From NCBI RefSeq assembly GCF_039544205.1, contig NZ_BAABLF010000001.1, forward strand, positions 62,001 to 126,000: DNA of 64,000 nt, in the 5' to 3' direction. Positions 35,045 through 43,597 of this stretch are shown here, in pieces (the stretch's first letter is position 1; every line of letters starts with the position of its first letter). The notes beneath the pieces are model-generated. The model was given only the letters and a program-made list of their open reading frames with translations. It was not told where the DNA came from and searched no databases. The stretch is from Ferrimonas gelatinilytica. Lineage in GTDB: Bacteria; Pseudomonadota; Gammaproteobacteria; Enterobacterales; Shewanellaceae. The position numbers were made by a program, and so were the translations under genes.

Positions 35045-36136
35045 ATGGGTTTTAAATGTGGCATTGTGGGCCTGCCGAACGTCGGCAAATCCACGCTGTT
35101 TAATGCACTGACCAAGGCGGGTATCGAAGCCGCCAACTTCCCGTTTTGCACCATCGAGCCGAACACCGGTGTGGTTCCGGTGCCGGATAAGCGCCTCGAC
35201 GCCCTGGCCAAGATCGTCAACCCCCAGCGGGTACTGCCCACCACCATGGAGTTCGTCGATATCGCTGGTCTGGTGAAAGGGGCTTCCACGGGCGAGGGTC
35301 TGGGAAACAAGTTCCTCGCCAACATCCGTGAGACCGATGCCATCGGCCACGTGGTTCGCTGTTTCGAGAACGACAACATCGTCCACGTCGCCGGCGGGGT
35401 GAACCCCGCCGAGGACATCGAGGTGATCAACACCGAACTGGCACTGGCCGATATGGATGCGGTGGAAAAGGCACTGCACCGTCTGGGCAAACGTGCCAAG
35501 GGGGGGGATAAAGATGCCAAGGCGGAGATCGCCGTTTTGGAAAAGATCCTGCCCGCACTGGAAGCCGGTGAGATGGCCCGCTCCGTCTCCCTGTCCGACG
35601 ATGAACTGACCATCATCCAGTACATGGGCCTGCTGACCCTCAAGCCCACCATGTACATCGCCAACGTCAACGACGATGGCTTTGAAAACAACCCCTATCT
35701 GGACCAGGTTCGCGAAATCGCCGCCAAGGAGAACGCTGTCGTGGTTCCGGTTTGTGCCGAGATCGAATCCGAAATCGCCGAGCTGGACGACGAAGAGCGG
35801 GAAGAGTTCATGGCCGATCTGGGCATCGACGAGCCCGGCCTGAACCGGGTAATCCGCTCCGGCTACGAGCTGCTCAACCTGCAAACCTACTTTACCGCCG
35901 GGGTCAAAGAGGTGCGCGCCTGGACCATTCCGGTCGGCGCCACCGGCCCCCAGGCCGCCGGTAAGATCCACACCGACTTCGAGCGTGGCTACATCCGCGC
36001 CGAAGTGATCGCCTACGACGACTTCATCGCCCTGGGCGGGGAAAACGCCGCCAAGGAAGCCGGCAAAAAACGCTCCGAAGGTAAGGGCTACATCGTCAAA
36101 GATGGCGACGTGATCCACTTCCTGTTCAACGTCTAA
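35045..36136 (+). CDS. ychF: Redox-regulated ATPase YchF (Obg family)
   Basis: A 363-aa P-loop NTPase of the OLA1/YchF type that prefers ATP and binds ribosomes. The G1 loop is GLPNVGKSTLFNAL, a coiled-coil insert lies near 130-200, and a C-terminal TGS domain ends the protein (GKIHTDFERGYIRAEVIAYDD). The length is the same as E. coli YchF. It follows pth by 24 bp, the same order as in E. coli. Confidence 0.97.
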   Translation: MGFKCGIVGLPNVGKSTLFNALTKAGIEAANFPFCTIEPNTGVVPVPDKRLDALAKIVNPQRVLPTTMEFVDIAGLVKGASTGEGLGNKFLANIRETDAIGHVVRCFENDNIVHVAGGVNPAEDIEVINTELALADMDAVEKALHRLGKRAKGGDKDAKAEIAVLEKILPALEAGEMARSVSLSDDELTIIQYMGLLTLKPTMYIANVNDDGFENNPYLDQVREIAAKENAVVVPVCAEIESEIAELDDEEREEFMADLGIDEPGLNRVIRSGYELLNLQTYFTAGVKEVRAWTIPVGATGPQAAGKIHTDFERGYIRAEVIAYDDFIALGGENAAKEAGKKRSEGKGYIVKDGDVIHFLFNV

Positions 36137-36163
36137 GACGTTCGCGACCTTATTGGTAGATTC

Positions 36164-36185
36164 AGGCCCGGCTTATGCCGGGCCT
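36164..36185 (+). terminator. Hairpin after ychF
   Basis: A perfect 9-bp stem AGGCCCGGC/GCCGGGCCT with loop TTAT; no T-tract follows, so terminator function is uncertain. Confidence 0.5.
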
Positions 36186-36362
36186 GCTGCTATCTGAAGA
36201 CCTACCACGAACACCACACTCAGCAGCAGCGGGATTACGCAGGGTTGTCACTATAGTGCTAGGGAACGACCACCTCACCCGGAACGAAAAGCGGCTCGCC
36301 ATGCTGATGGAGTTTCAGCAAGGACAAACGACCCTGAATGGCCTGCCTTTATAGCCGCCGTT

Positions 36363-37262
36363 TCAGGCATTCACTGCCGGGGTATCGACGCAACTCTTTT
36401 CCGGCACCAGCAGCAGGTGGCAGGACAGGTGTGCCATTAGCTGTTGCGGCAATCCCCCCTCCCCCTTAATCGCCGCCATCAGTCCACGCCGGGGTACGCA
36501 GCCCAATACCAGGGTATTTGCCCCCAGCGCACAGCTCATATCCCGAATCACCAACCCCGGGTTACCCGCTTTGACGTGGATCCTCTCTTCCGTCACCCCC
36601 TCCCCGGCGAGCCACGCCAGGGGCAATGTCTTATTCTCCATCGCCCTACGCTCACGCCAGCGGGCATTGAGCAGATCCAGATCTTTCCAGAACCCCGCCA
36701 GGACCGGGACATAAAGCACATGCAGTTCCGCCCCCTGCGCCTGTGCCAGGCACTTGGCCTGCTTCAATACATGAACATTCAGCCTTTCAACCCGCGGGCT
36801 TCGATGCCCAAGATCCAGTGCAGCCACCACCGTACCCTTCTTGACTCTCACCTTGGGTGTCAGCATCCACACCGGTAACGGGGAGCGCTTCAGGACCTGC
36901 CAGTCCATCGGTTCGCCATCCTGGGATTTGATAATAAGATCACAGGGCGTCAGTCGCAGCACGGAGTCGATCGCCTCGTAAAGGGGTGAGCCGCACTGGC
37001 TATAAAACTGAACCACCTGTCCGCTCTCGTCACTGCACTGTTGTGCCAGGGAGTGGCAGCGAGCCAGGCTAAGCGTCTGAGCCTCATTAGCGGTGTGATG
37101 CAGCACCAGCAGGGCGCGCCCAGTACTTTGGGCCAACGCCAACGCCGAGACCAGCGGCTCGGTAGAAAGCTCGGGGGTTGGGACTATCACGAGAAAAGGC
37201 TTCAAATCGTCACTCCAATTCCGGGGAAAACGCGCCCGGGACGTTTGAATGAGGCTTTTCAA
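36363..37262 (-). CDS. Tandem universal-stress-protein (UspE-like)
   Basis: A 299-aa cytoplasmic protein that looks like two Usp folds in tandem (about 18-140 and 145-290). The second half has VVAALDLGHRSP, AELHVLYVP and HVKAGNPGLVIRDMSCALGANTLVLGCVPRRGL, a degenerate version of the ATP-binding G-2x-G-9x-G(S/T) motif. It resembles UspE in layout. The start is uncertain; a later start near residue 21 is possible. It reads toward ychF and away from the tRNA array. Confidence 0.75.
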   Translation of the reverse strand: MKSLIQTSRARFPRNWSDDLKPFLVIVPTPELSTEPLVSALALAQSTGRALLVLHHTANEAQTLSLARCHSLAQQCSDESGQVVQFYSQCGSPLYEAIDSVLRLTPCDLIIKSQDGEPMDWQVLKRSPLPVWMLTPKVRVKKGTVVAALDLGHRSPRVERLNVHVLKQAKCLAQAQGAELHVLYVPVLAGFWKDLDLLNARWRERRAMENKTLPLAWLAGEGVTEERIHVKAGNPGLVIRDMSCALGANTLVLGCVPRRGLMAAIKGEGGLPQQLMAHLSCHLLLVPEKSCVDTPAVNA

Positions 37263-37433
37263 GGTATAGCAAGAATTGGCGGAGCGCGTTTAGCCACCCA
37301 AACGTCGCTGCACCCTGTCGGGATATCGCTGCTCTTTTGCCCACTTTTGCGTACCCAAATGGTGCTTTTTTGCCTAGCCTGTTTACTTTGCCGTCGAATG
37401 GGACGCAGGCTCGACTTTTTCCCGGCAAAGCGG

Positions 37434-37462
37434 TTGACGCTCAGGGGGCAACTCCGCATAAT
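37434..37462 (+). promoter_or_regulatory. tRNA operon promoter
   Basis: TTGACG, 17 bp, CATAAT, followed by a GC-rich discriminator (ACGCCCCGC), which is typical of stringently controlled stable-RNA promoters. The first tRNA begins 27 bp later. Confidence 0.75.
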
Positions 37463-37489
37463 ACGCCCCGCTCCCAACGAGGAGTTGTT

Positions 37490-37566
37490 GGCTACGTAGC
37501 TCAGCTGGTTAGAGCACGGCACTCATAATGCCGGGGTCGCAGGTTCAAGTCCCGCCGTAGCCACCA
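37490..37566 (+). tRNA. tRNA-Met (anticodon CAT, elongator)
   Basis: Full 77-nt cloverleaf with acceptor GGCTACG/CGTAGCC, loop CTCATAA and encoded CCA; it resembles E. coli elongator tRNA-Met rather than tRNA-Ile(CAT). Confidence 0.95.
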
Positions 37567-37590
37567 CCTTACGATATGTAGGGACATTGT

Positions 37591-37675
37591 GCGGAAGTGG
37601 CGGAATTGGTAGACGCACCAGATTTAGGTTCTGGCGCCGCGAGGCGTGAGAGTTCAAGTCTCTCCTTCCGCACCA
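37591..37675 (+). tRNA. tRNA-Leu (anticodon TAG)
   Basis: An 85-nt class II tRNA with acceptor GCGGAAG/CTTCCGC, anticodon loop TTTAGGT, a long variable arm and encoded CCA. Confidence 0.96.
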
Positions 37676-37680
37676 CCTTT

Positions 37681-37755
37681 TGGGCTATCGCCAAGCGGTA
37701 AGGCAGCGGGTTTTGATCCCGCCATTCCCAGGTTCGAATCCTGGTAGCCCAGCCA
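37681..37755 (+). tRNA. tRNA-Gln (anticodon TTG), copy 1
   Basis: A 75-nt cloverleaf with acceptor TGGGCTA/TAGCCCA, anticodon stem GCGGG/CCCGC around TTTTGAT and encoded CCA. Confidence 0.96.
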
Positions 37756-37798
37756 TATTCGAGTGATGGATGCTATCCGTCACTCAAAAAGTTTTCGT

Positions 37799-37875
37799 GG
37801 CTATGTAGCTCAGCTGGTTAGAGCACGGCACTCATAATGCCGGGGTCGCAGGTTCAAGTCCCGCCATAGCCACCA
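37799..37875 (+). tRNA. tRNA-Met (CAT, elongator), copy 2
   Basis: Differs from the first copy by a compensated acceptor change (GGCTATG/CATAGCC). Confidence 0.95.
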
Positions 37876-37883
37876 TGACTTGC

Positions 37884-37960
37884 GTTGTTATGGCGTCAGG
37901 AAAGTGCGCGACACTCAGCTAACACTGAGGAGTCACAGGTACAATCCGCCATGGCGACCA
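37884..37960 (+). pseudogene. Degenerate tRNA-Met copy
   Basis: Similarity to tRNA-Met remains in CACTCA, the T-arm region and the CCA end, but the anticodon and D arms no longer fold. Confidence 0.7.
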
Positions 37961-37997
37961 TCTTTCAAGTCTTAGAGTTCGCTTTAAGCACCCAAGT

Positions 37998-38072
37998 TGG
38001 GCTATCGCCAAGCGGTAAGGCAGCGGGTTTTGATCCCGCCATTCCCAGGTTCGAATCCTGGTAGCCCAGCCA
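37998..38072 (+). tRNA. tRNA-Gln (TTG), copy 2
   Basis: Identical to copy 1. Confidence 0.96.
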
Positions 38073-38148
38073 TTTTCAGGATGCACTCTCGCAATGCGGG
38101 TTATGATCCCGGCGACACGCCCAGGTTCCAATTCTGGTCGCGCAGCCA
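38073..38148 (+). pseudogene. Degenerate tRNA-Gln-like unit A1
   Basis: Keeps a GCGGGTTATGATCCCGG anticodon-arm relic, the CCAGGTTC T-arm half and CAGCCA end; the 5' acceptor strand is lost. Confidence 0.75.
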
Positions 38149-38194
38149 CACTTTCGATGTTCGATACACTCGGCCATCACGCGACAATTGTCGT

Positions 38195-38271
38195 GGCTAT
38201 GTAGCTCAGCTGGTTAGAGCACGGCACTCATAATGCCGGGGTCGCAGGTTCAAGTCCCGCCATAGCCACCA
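38195..38271 (+). tRNA. tRNA-Met (CAT, elongator), copy 3
   Basis: Identical to the copy at 37799. Confidence 0.95.
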
Positions 38272-38308
38272 TGTTTCAAGTCTTAGAGTTCGCTTTAAGC
38301 ACCCGAGT

Positions 38309-38383
38309 TGGGCTATCGCCAAGCGGTAAGGCAGCGGGTTTTGATCCCGCCATTCCCAGGTTCGAATCCTGGTAGCCCAGCCA
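38309..38383 (+). tRNA. tRNA-Gln (TTG), copy 3
   Basis: Identical to copy 1. Confidence 0.96.
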
Positions 38384-38456
38384 TCTTAAGGTTGAACTCC
38401 CGCATTGCGGGTTTTGATTCCGAAGTCTCAACGTCCATGACGTCGAGCAACCAAGT
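38384..38456 (+). pseudogene. Degenerate tRNA-Gln-like unit B1
   Basis: Has GCGGGTTTTGATTCCG from a tRNA-Gln anticodon arm, followed by an unrelated 3' half; the same unit recurs at 38760. Confidence 0.65.
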
Positions 38457-38531
38457 TGGGCTATCGCCAAGCGGTAAGGCAGCGGGTTTTGATCCCGCCA
38501 TTCCCAGGTTCGAATCCTGGTAGCCCAGCCA
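38457..38531 (+). tRNA. tRNA-Gln (TTG), copy 4
   Basis: Identical to copy 1. Confidence 0.96.
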
Positions 38532-38607
38532 TCTTCAGGATGTACTCTCGCAATGCGGGTTATGATCCCGGCGACACGCCCAGGTTCCAATGCTGGTCGA
38601 GCAGCCA
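38532..38607 (+). pseudogene. Degenerate tRNA-Gln-like unit A2
   Basis: Nearly identical to unit A1, 76 nt. Confidence 0.75.
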
Positions 38608-38683
38608 TACTCAGGATGAATCCCCACAATGCGGGTTTTGATCCCGGCGACTCGCCCAGGTTCTAATTCTGGTCGAGCAGCCA
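38608..38683 (+). pseudogene. Degenerate tRNA-Gln-like unit A3
   Basis: A 76-nt variant of unit A with GCGGGTTTTGATCCCGG, closer to the parent tRNA in the anticodon loop. Confidence 0.75.
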
Positions 38684-38759
38684 TCTTCAGGATGTACTCT
38701 CGCAATGCGGGTTATGATCCCGGCGACACGCCCAGGTTCTAATTCTGGTCGAGCAGCCA
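38684..38759 (+). pseudogene. Degenerate tRNA-Gln-like unit A4
   Basis: Almost identical to unit A2. Confidence 0.75.
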
Positions 38760-38832
38760 TCTTAAGGATGAACTCCCGCATTGCGGGTTTTGATTCCGAA
38801 GTCTCAACGTCCATGACGTCGAGCACCCAAGT
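38760..38832 (+). pseudogene. Degenerate tRNA-Gln-like unit B2
   Basis: A second copy of unit B1 with few differences. Confidence 0.65.
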
Positions 38833-38907
38833 TGGGCTATCGCCAAGCGGTAAGGCAGCGGGTTTTGATCCCGCCATTCCCAGGTTCGAATCCTGGTAGC
38901 CCAGCCA
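38833..38907 (+). tRNA. tRNA-Gln (TTG), copy 5
   Basis: Identical to copy 1. Confidence 0.96.
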
Positions 38908-38983
38908 TTTTCAGGATGCACTCTCGCAATGCGGGTTATGATCCCGGCGACACGCCCAGGTTCTAATTCTGGTCGTACAGCCA
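38908..38983 (+). pseudogene. Degenerate tRNA-Gln-like unit A5
   Basis: A fifth unit A, directly before the terminator-like hairpin. Confidence 0.75.
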
Positions 38984-38990
38984 TATTGCA

Positions 38991-39014
38991 AAGCCAGCAA
39001 TGCTGGCTTTTTTG
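38991..39014 (+). terminator. Terminator at the end of the Met/Leu/Gln array
   Basis: Stem AAGCCAGC/GCTGGCTT with a 3-nt loop and a T-run. It ends only 4 bp before tRNA-Ser. Confidence 0.8.
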
Positions 39015-39018
39015 TTTC

Positions 39019-39108
39019 GGTGAGGTGGCCGAGTGGCTGAAGGCGCGCCCCTGCTAAGGGCGTATAGGTTAATCCCTATCGAGGGTTCGAATCCCTCCCT
39101 CACCGCCA
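39019..39108 (+). tRNA. tRNA-Ser (anticodon GCT)
   Basis: A 90-nt class II tRNA with acceptor GGTGAGG/CCTCACC, anticodon stem CGCCC/GGGCG around CTGCTAA, a long variable arm and encoded CCA. Confidence 0.96.
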
Positions 39109-39169
39109 TTACTTTTTCCGTTTAACGGCAAAGGTGATGCTTCTGGTCAGAAGTGAAATGACAATCGGA

Positions 39170-39246
<77 letters not shown>

Positions 39247-39281
39247 CTTCTTTCTCAGAAGCAAAACAGAGAACAATCGGA

Positions 39282-39358
<77 letters not shown>

Positions 39359-39393
39359 CTTCTTTCTCAGAAGTAAAACAGGGAACAATCGGA

Positions 39394-39470
<77 letters not shown>

Positions 39471-39481
39471 CATTCCTCAAC

Positions 39482-39511
39482 AAAGCCAACCTGTGGGTTG
39501 GCTTTGGTGTA
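39482..39511 (+). terminator. Hairpin terminator after the fMet genes
   Basis: A perfect 10-bp stem AAAGCCAACC/GGTTGGCTTT with loop TGTG. The following T content is modest. Confidence 0.65.
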
Positions 39512-39581
39512 TCTACTTTTCCATAAGTCGGTGTTCTCCCGAGACTCTGCGAGCCCCCTCCACTCATGGCTTCAGAGCCAC

Positions 39582-39651
39582 AGTCGCTCGTCGGACTCAG
39601 CTCTCCATAACAGCCGCGAAGGCCCCGCTTCAAATCCGGCCCCCGCAACCA
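39582..39651 (+). pseudogene. Degenerate tRNA-fMet remnant
   Basis: Keeps CGCTCGTCGG and the last 30 bases including CCCCCGCAACCA, but the anticodon region is broken. Confidence 0.75.
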
Positions 39652-39715
39652 CATTCCTCAATAAAGCCGTGCGCCCCTGAGACTCTGCGCGACGCTTTTT
39701 GGTCAGGGCTTAACA

Positions 39716-39775
39716 GCAACAACCGCTCGTCGGTCTCAGCGCCCCATAAAGCCGCGAAGGTCCTGGGCCGAAATT
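39716..39775 (+). pseudogene. Second, more decayed tRNA-fMet remnant
   Basis: Keeps CGCTCGTCGG, CCATAA and GCGAAGGTC; the CCA end is lost. The spacer CATTCCTCAATAAAGCC before it repeats the spacer behind fMet copy 3. Confidence 0.6.
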
Positions 39776-39828
39776 CAATTCCCTTAACTTCACCGTTTAA
39801 CAATGCCCTGCTGACACCAGGACAAACA

Positions 39829-40905
39829 ATGTTGCCTAAACTAGCTGGCAAGACAGATGACATGGGTTGGTCAATGAAACACAGTCGCCCTCTCTCCCGG
39901 CGGGATCACTTTATCTTCAGTAATTACCGCATCGTGCATGCTGTTCGAGTCACCCTGGCGTTTGTCCTGACCCTGTACCTCACCCGCTACCTGGGATTAC
40001 CGGAAAGTGCCTGGATCCTGCTTTCCCTGGTCGTTGTCATCACGCCGATCTCCTTTGTCGGCAATGTCTCCCAACGGGCCTGGCACCGGGTTTTCGGCAC
40101 CCTTATCGGCGCCCTGTCCGGGTACCTGGCGATCTGGCTAAGCCATCACGCGCACTGGGCGATGATTCTATGGTGCGCCCTGGTGATCTTCTCCAGCGCC
40201 TACTTTGCACGCGGGCAGCGCCCCTACGTCGGCCTGCTGATCGGTGTGACCCTGGCCGTCACCATCGGAGGGGGAGACCGGCAGCTGGATATCGCCCTAT
40301 GGCGTGGTGTCGATGTGGCCATCGGCTGTGGACTGGCACTGCTGTTTTGCTACATCTATCCGCAACTGGCGTTCCACCAGTGGCGCCTGCGCAGCGAAGC
40401 GGTGACCCGGGGTCTGGTAACCTTGTACCAAAAGCAAGTAGAGGGCGAAGCGGACATCCCCCTGAAACACAAGGCACAACAGCAACAGATCAGCGCCCTC
40501 AGCAGCCTCATCGCCCCCGCCTCCAAGGAGACCCACCTCAATCCAGCGCTCTTTGAAGCCGTACTTGCCCAGCTGGTCAATACCCGTCACATCCTGGAGT
40601 TGCTCGCCAGTGAAACCTGGCTGGAGGGGCCCTGGCCCGCAGCGATCCAAGCGCCGCTGAACCAGTGCCGGCAGATCTCCATCCACGCCCTGGAGGAGAT
40701 TGCCGATGCCATGCTTCAAGCCACGCCCCCACCCGCTGGCCAAAGCTGGCCGGAAGAGGAGCTGGCAGAGGCATTGACCCAATACGCTCAGCAGCAGCCG
40801 GTAGCGCAACAGCGACAGCTGCACGGATACCTCTGGTTGAACTTACGTTTGATTAAGGAGATCAAGGAGCTGCGACAACTTAGCAGCTACCTGATGATGA
40901 ACTAA
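39829..40905 (+). CDS. FUSC family inner-membrane protein
   Basis: A 358-aa protein with six or so N-terminal hydrophobic helices (about 25-170) followed by a cytoplasmic helical region, the layout of FUSC/aromatic-acid exporter proteins (YccS/AaeB relatives, single copy). Segments such as RYLGLPESAWILLSLVVVITP, QRAWHRVFGTLIGALSGYL and FARGQRPYVGLLIGVTLAV are typical. The ATG at 39829 has CCAGGAC upstream; the frame is open back into the tRNA remnants, but that part has no homology. A start at 39874 is also possible. Substrate unknown. Confidence 0.82.
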   Translation: MLPKLAGKTDDMGWSMKHSRPLSRRDHFIFSNYRIVHAVRVTLAFVLTLYLTRYLGLPESAWILLSLVVVITPISFVGNVSQRAWHRVFGTLIGALSGYLAIWLSHHAHWAMILWCALVIFSSAYFARGQRPYVGLLIGVTLAVTIGGGDRQLDIALWRGVDVAIGCGLALLFCYIYPQLAFHQWRLRSEAVTRGLVTLYQKQVEGEADIPLKHKAQQQQISALSSLIAPASKETHLNPALFEAVLAQLVNTRHILELLASETWLEGPWPAAIQAPLNQCRQISIHALEEIADAMLQATPPPAGQSWPEEELAEALTQYAQQQPVAQQRQLHGYLWLNLRLIKEIKELRQLSSYLMMN

Positions 40906-41122
40906 CGCCGGGCTGGCCGGCTCCCCTATCCCGGGCAGACAAACGCCTTCATAATGTTATTGTGATATCGCCACTCAATGGGCTTGAAACCCATTAAGCG
41001 GACTCTAAGCAACGCCAGAACCATCAGGGCTCTAGAATGGATAAGCTAACGAGTGAGTGTCGAGCCTTCTTGCACCAGGTGTAAATTGGCCCAGCACACA
41101 TGAATCATTTTTAGGAGTTTCC

Positions 41123-42154
41123 ATGGCCCTTCGGCTCATGCAAGTGATGATCCCCGCCGACGCCGAGTCGGAGTTGAAGCCTCTGTTGGAGGGGTGCGAT
41201 ATTTTGACCTCCTGGTGTGACGACAGCGAACCCGCACGTCTGATTGTTCAGCTTCAACTGCCAGCAGAAAAAAGCGAAGCGCTGATGGATGACCTGGAGG
41301 AGTGTTTCGAAGAGCACGAGGATTTTCAGCTGTTGCTGCTGCCGCTGGAAGCCGTGCTGCCTCACCCGACCCCCGAGGACGACACGGCCCCCAACACCAA
41401 TGGATACACGGGAAGTGATTCTCTGAAAGAGACAATCCGGGTCAGCCGGGAGGAGCTCTACAGTAACCTCGGCGAGACCCTGGGGGTAAACCGGGCATTT
41501 ATCGCCATGATCCTGCTCTCCACGGTTGTCGCCGCCGTGGGCCTGATCCAGAACGATGTGGCGGTGATCATCGGCGCCATGGTAATCGCCCCACTGCTTG
41601 GCCCCAATGTGGCGATGTCACTCTCGGCCACACTGGCGGATCGCGAGCTGTTTCTGAATGCTCTGCGTACCGCCATCGCCGGAACAGCCGTCGCCCTGCT
41701 GGCCTCGGTACTGATCGGCCTGGGGCACCCCGTCACGCCGGATAACCCCGCCATTGCCGCCCGCTCCGACTTCAATTACAGCGACATTATCCTGGCCCTG
41801 GCTGCCGGCTCCGCCGGCACCTTTGCCTTTACCCGGGGCCAGGCCAACGCCGTGATCGGGGTGATGGTGGCGGTCGCCCTGATCCCGCCTCTGGTGGCCT
41901 GTGGCCTGTTGCTGGGGAGCGGTCACTTCAGCGAATCCGCGGGCGCCCTGGTGCTGGTTTTAACAAACATTATCTGCATCAACCTGGCGGGGATCCTGAC
42001 CTTCATCTTCCAGGGGGTACGCCCCCGCCGGGTCTGGGAGAGCAAGCGCGCGGAGAAAGCCCGACGCTATACCCTCGCGATCTGGCTGGTACTCCTGGTA
42101 CTGCTGCTCACCCTCGGCTGGCTGACCCGCCAGCTACCGGACCTTTTCGGCTGA
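41123..42154 (+). CDS. DUF389 (TIGR00341-type) membrane protein
   Basis: A 343-aa protein. The first 90 residues form a soluble alpha/beta domain, followed by six or so membrane helices with the family signatures NDVAVIIGAMVIAPLLGPNVAMSLS, AGSAGTFAFTRGQANAVIGVMVAVALIPPLVA and ITNIICINLAG-like segments. The start has TTAGGAG upstream; the longer frame is not supported. The function of DUF389 is not established. Confidence 0.88.
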   Translation: MALRLMQVMIPADAESELKPLLEGCDILTSWCDDSEPARLIVQLQLPAEKSEALMDDLEECFEEHEDFQLLLLPLEAVLPHPTPEDDTAPNTNGYTGSDSLKETIRVSREELYSNLGETLGVNRAFIAMILLSTVVAAVGLIQNDVAVIIGAMVIAPLLGPNVAMSLSATLADRELFLNALRTAIAGTAVALLASVLIGLGHPVTPDNPAIAARSDFNYSDIILALAAGSAGTFAFTRGQANAVIGVMVAVALIPPLVACGLLLGSGHFSESAGALVLVLTNIICINLAGILTFIFQGVRPRRVWESKRAEKARRYTLAIWLVLLVLLLTLGWLTRQLPDLFG

Positions 42155-42168
42155 CCCAAGTTGGACCG

Positions 42169-43341
42169 TTAAGAGAGCCCCATGGCGTAGCGCATCACCT
42201 GGCGTTTGATCGGCCCACTGCGCTGAGCGGCCCCCAGCGCCAGGTTTCGTGCCAGTTTCAGCGGCAAGAAATCGTTGGAAAACGCCTTGTAGAAAAGATC
42301 CATCGCCGACTGCATCATCAGGTTATCCGGCTGCCGGGCACTCTGATATCGCGCCAGCACCTCCGGGGCATCCCACGCGTCTGGGTCGCTGTTCTTCGCC
42401 TCGCCGAGGATCTCCGCCAGTGCCGCCACATCCTTGAAGCCCAGGTTAACCCCCTGCCCCGCCAGCGGATTGATGGTGTGGGCCGCATCCCCCAGCAGCA
42501 CCATGCGCCCGGCAAAGTATGCCTGGGCATGGCGCCGAACCAGTGGAAAAGATGCCAGCGCCTGCACCTCGAACTCCCCCAGGCGAGCAGGGAAGTGCTG
42601 CTGGATCTCCGCCTTCAGCGCCGCCTTATCGAGCCGCTTTAGGGCCGCAATCCGCTCCGGGCTGTCATACCACACCAAAGAGCCCTGGTGTCCGACCAGG
42701 GGCAGGAACGCCCTTGGCCCCTGGGGCGTGAACAGCTGCCAGGTGATCCGCTGCTGCGGCATCTGAGTTTCGACATTGATCGCCAGGCAGTGCTGACGAT
42801 AGCTCCAACCGGTGACGCCGATCCCCGCCGCCTGGCGCACCCGGGACTCCGCCCCGTCACACCCCAAAAGCAAGCGACCGCTTAGGGTCCGCGCCCCCAA
42901 CGTCAGGTAGGCGCCCTCAGCGTCCTGCCAGAGCTTGGAGGGGGCTTCCCCCACCAGGAGATCGACGTTATCGAGCTGCTCTAACACTTGCCAAAGCCCC
43001 AGTTGGACCACCCGGTTTTCGATGATATGGCCCAGGTGATCGTGGCCAATCTCCTCGGCGCAGAACGCCACCTCACTCTGCGCCCACTCCCAGGTTGCCA
43101 GGGTATCGTAGGGGGCCAGGCGCATCCCGGTGATAGGCTCCCAGGCGCCAAGGCTTTCCAGCAGACGCTCAGAGGCCGCACTGACGGCGCTGACACGCAG
43201 ATCCAGCGGCTGATCCGCGGCAAAGGGGGCGGGGGCCTGAGCCTCGATCAGGGCGATACGAAAGCCGTGGCGCGCCAGGGCACAAGCGCTGGCCGCCCCA
43301 ACCATACCGGCGCCGACGATCAGCACGTCATAGTTATCCAT
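42169..43341 (-). CDS. ubiF: 3-demethoxyubiquinol 3-hydroxylase (UbiF-type flavin monooxygenase)
   Basis: A 390-aa FAD-dependent hydroxylase of the UbiH/UbiF/COQ6 family acting in aerobic ubiquinone synthesis. The Rossmann start YDVLIVGAGMVGAASACALARHG, the DG motif (LLGCDGAESRVR) and the FAD motif GDAAHTINPLAGQGVNLGFKD are all present. Assignment to UbiF rather than UbiH or UbiI rests on its position divergent from miaB, as in E. coli. The start at 43341 has AAGGAG upstream; the frame continues upstream without support. Confidence 0.88.
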   Translation of the reverse strand: MDNYDVLIVGAGMVGAASACALARHGFRIALIEAQAPAPFAADQPLDLRVSAVSAASERLLESLGAWEPITGMRLAPYDTLATWEWAQSEVAFCAEEIGHDHLGHIIENRVVQLGLWQVLEQLDNVDLLVGEAPSKLWQDAEGAYLTLGARTLSGRLLLGCDGAESRVRQAAGIGVTGWSYRQHCLAINVETQMPQQRITWQLFTPQGPRAFLPLVGHQGSLVWYDSPERIAALKRLDKAALKAEIQQHFPARLGEFEVQALASFPLVRRHAQAYFAGRMVLLGDAAHTINPLAGQGVNLGFKDVAALAEILGEAKNSDPDAWDAPEVLARYQSARQPDNLMMQSAMDLFYKAFSNDFLPLKLARNLALGAAQRSGPIKRQVMRYAMGLS

Positions 43342-43597
43342 GGTGGTAACTCCTTCATTCCAATAGCCGCAGTGTACGCCACCAGGCCGCTCCATATCAG
43401 CCCCAATAGCGTGGCCCGGCGTGAGCCCGGCGACAAAATCACCGCCCGCCCTGCTCATTTTTTCCCCAGCATGAATGCCTTAGCAAAAAGGTCGGAAAAA
43501 GGCCTCGCCACGTCGGCCGGATCCCTAGTCATGACCGGCGTTCGGCGCTAAAATGCACGGCTAATTTTTTTACACCCACTTTGAGCGACGCTGATTG

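Noticed and set aside
34955..36118. 387-codon open frame opposite ychF
   Set aside because: Antisense shadow; ychF is conserved throughout.
37681..38983. Regularly spaced repeats resembling CRISPR
   Set aside because: The repeats fold as tRNA-Gln and the spacers are themselves decayed tRNA copies.
37997..38984. Repeated small ORFs over the tRNA-Gln array on both strands
   Set aside because: They are translations of tRNA and tRNA relics and have no ribosome sites.
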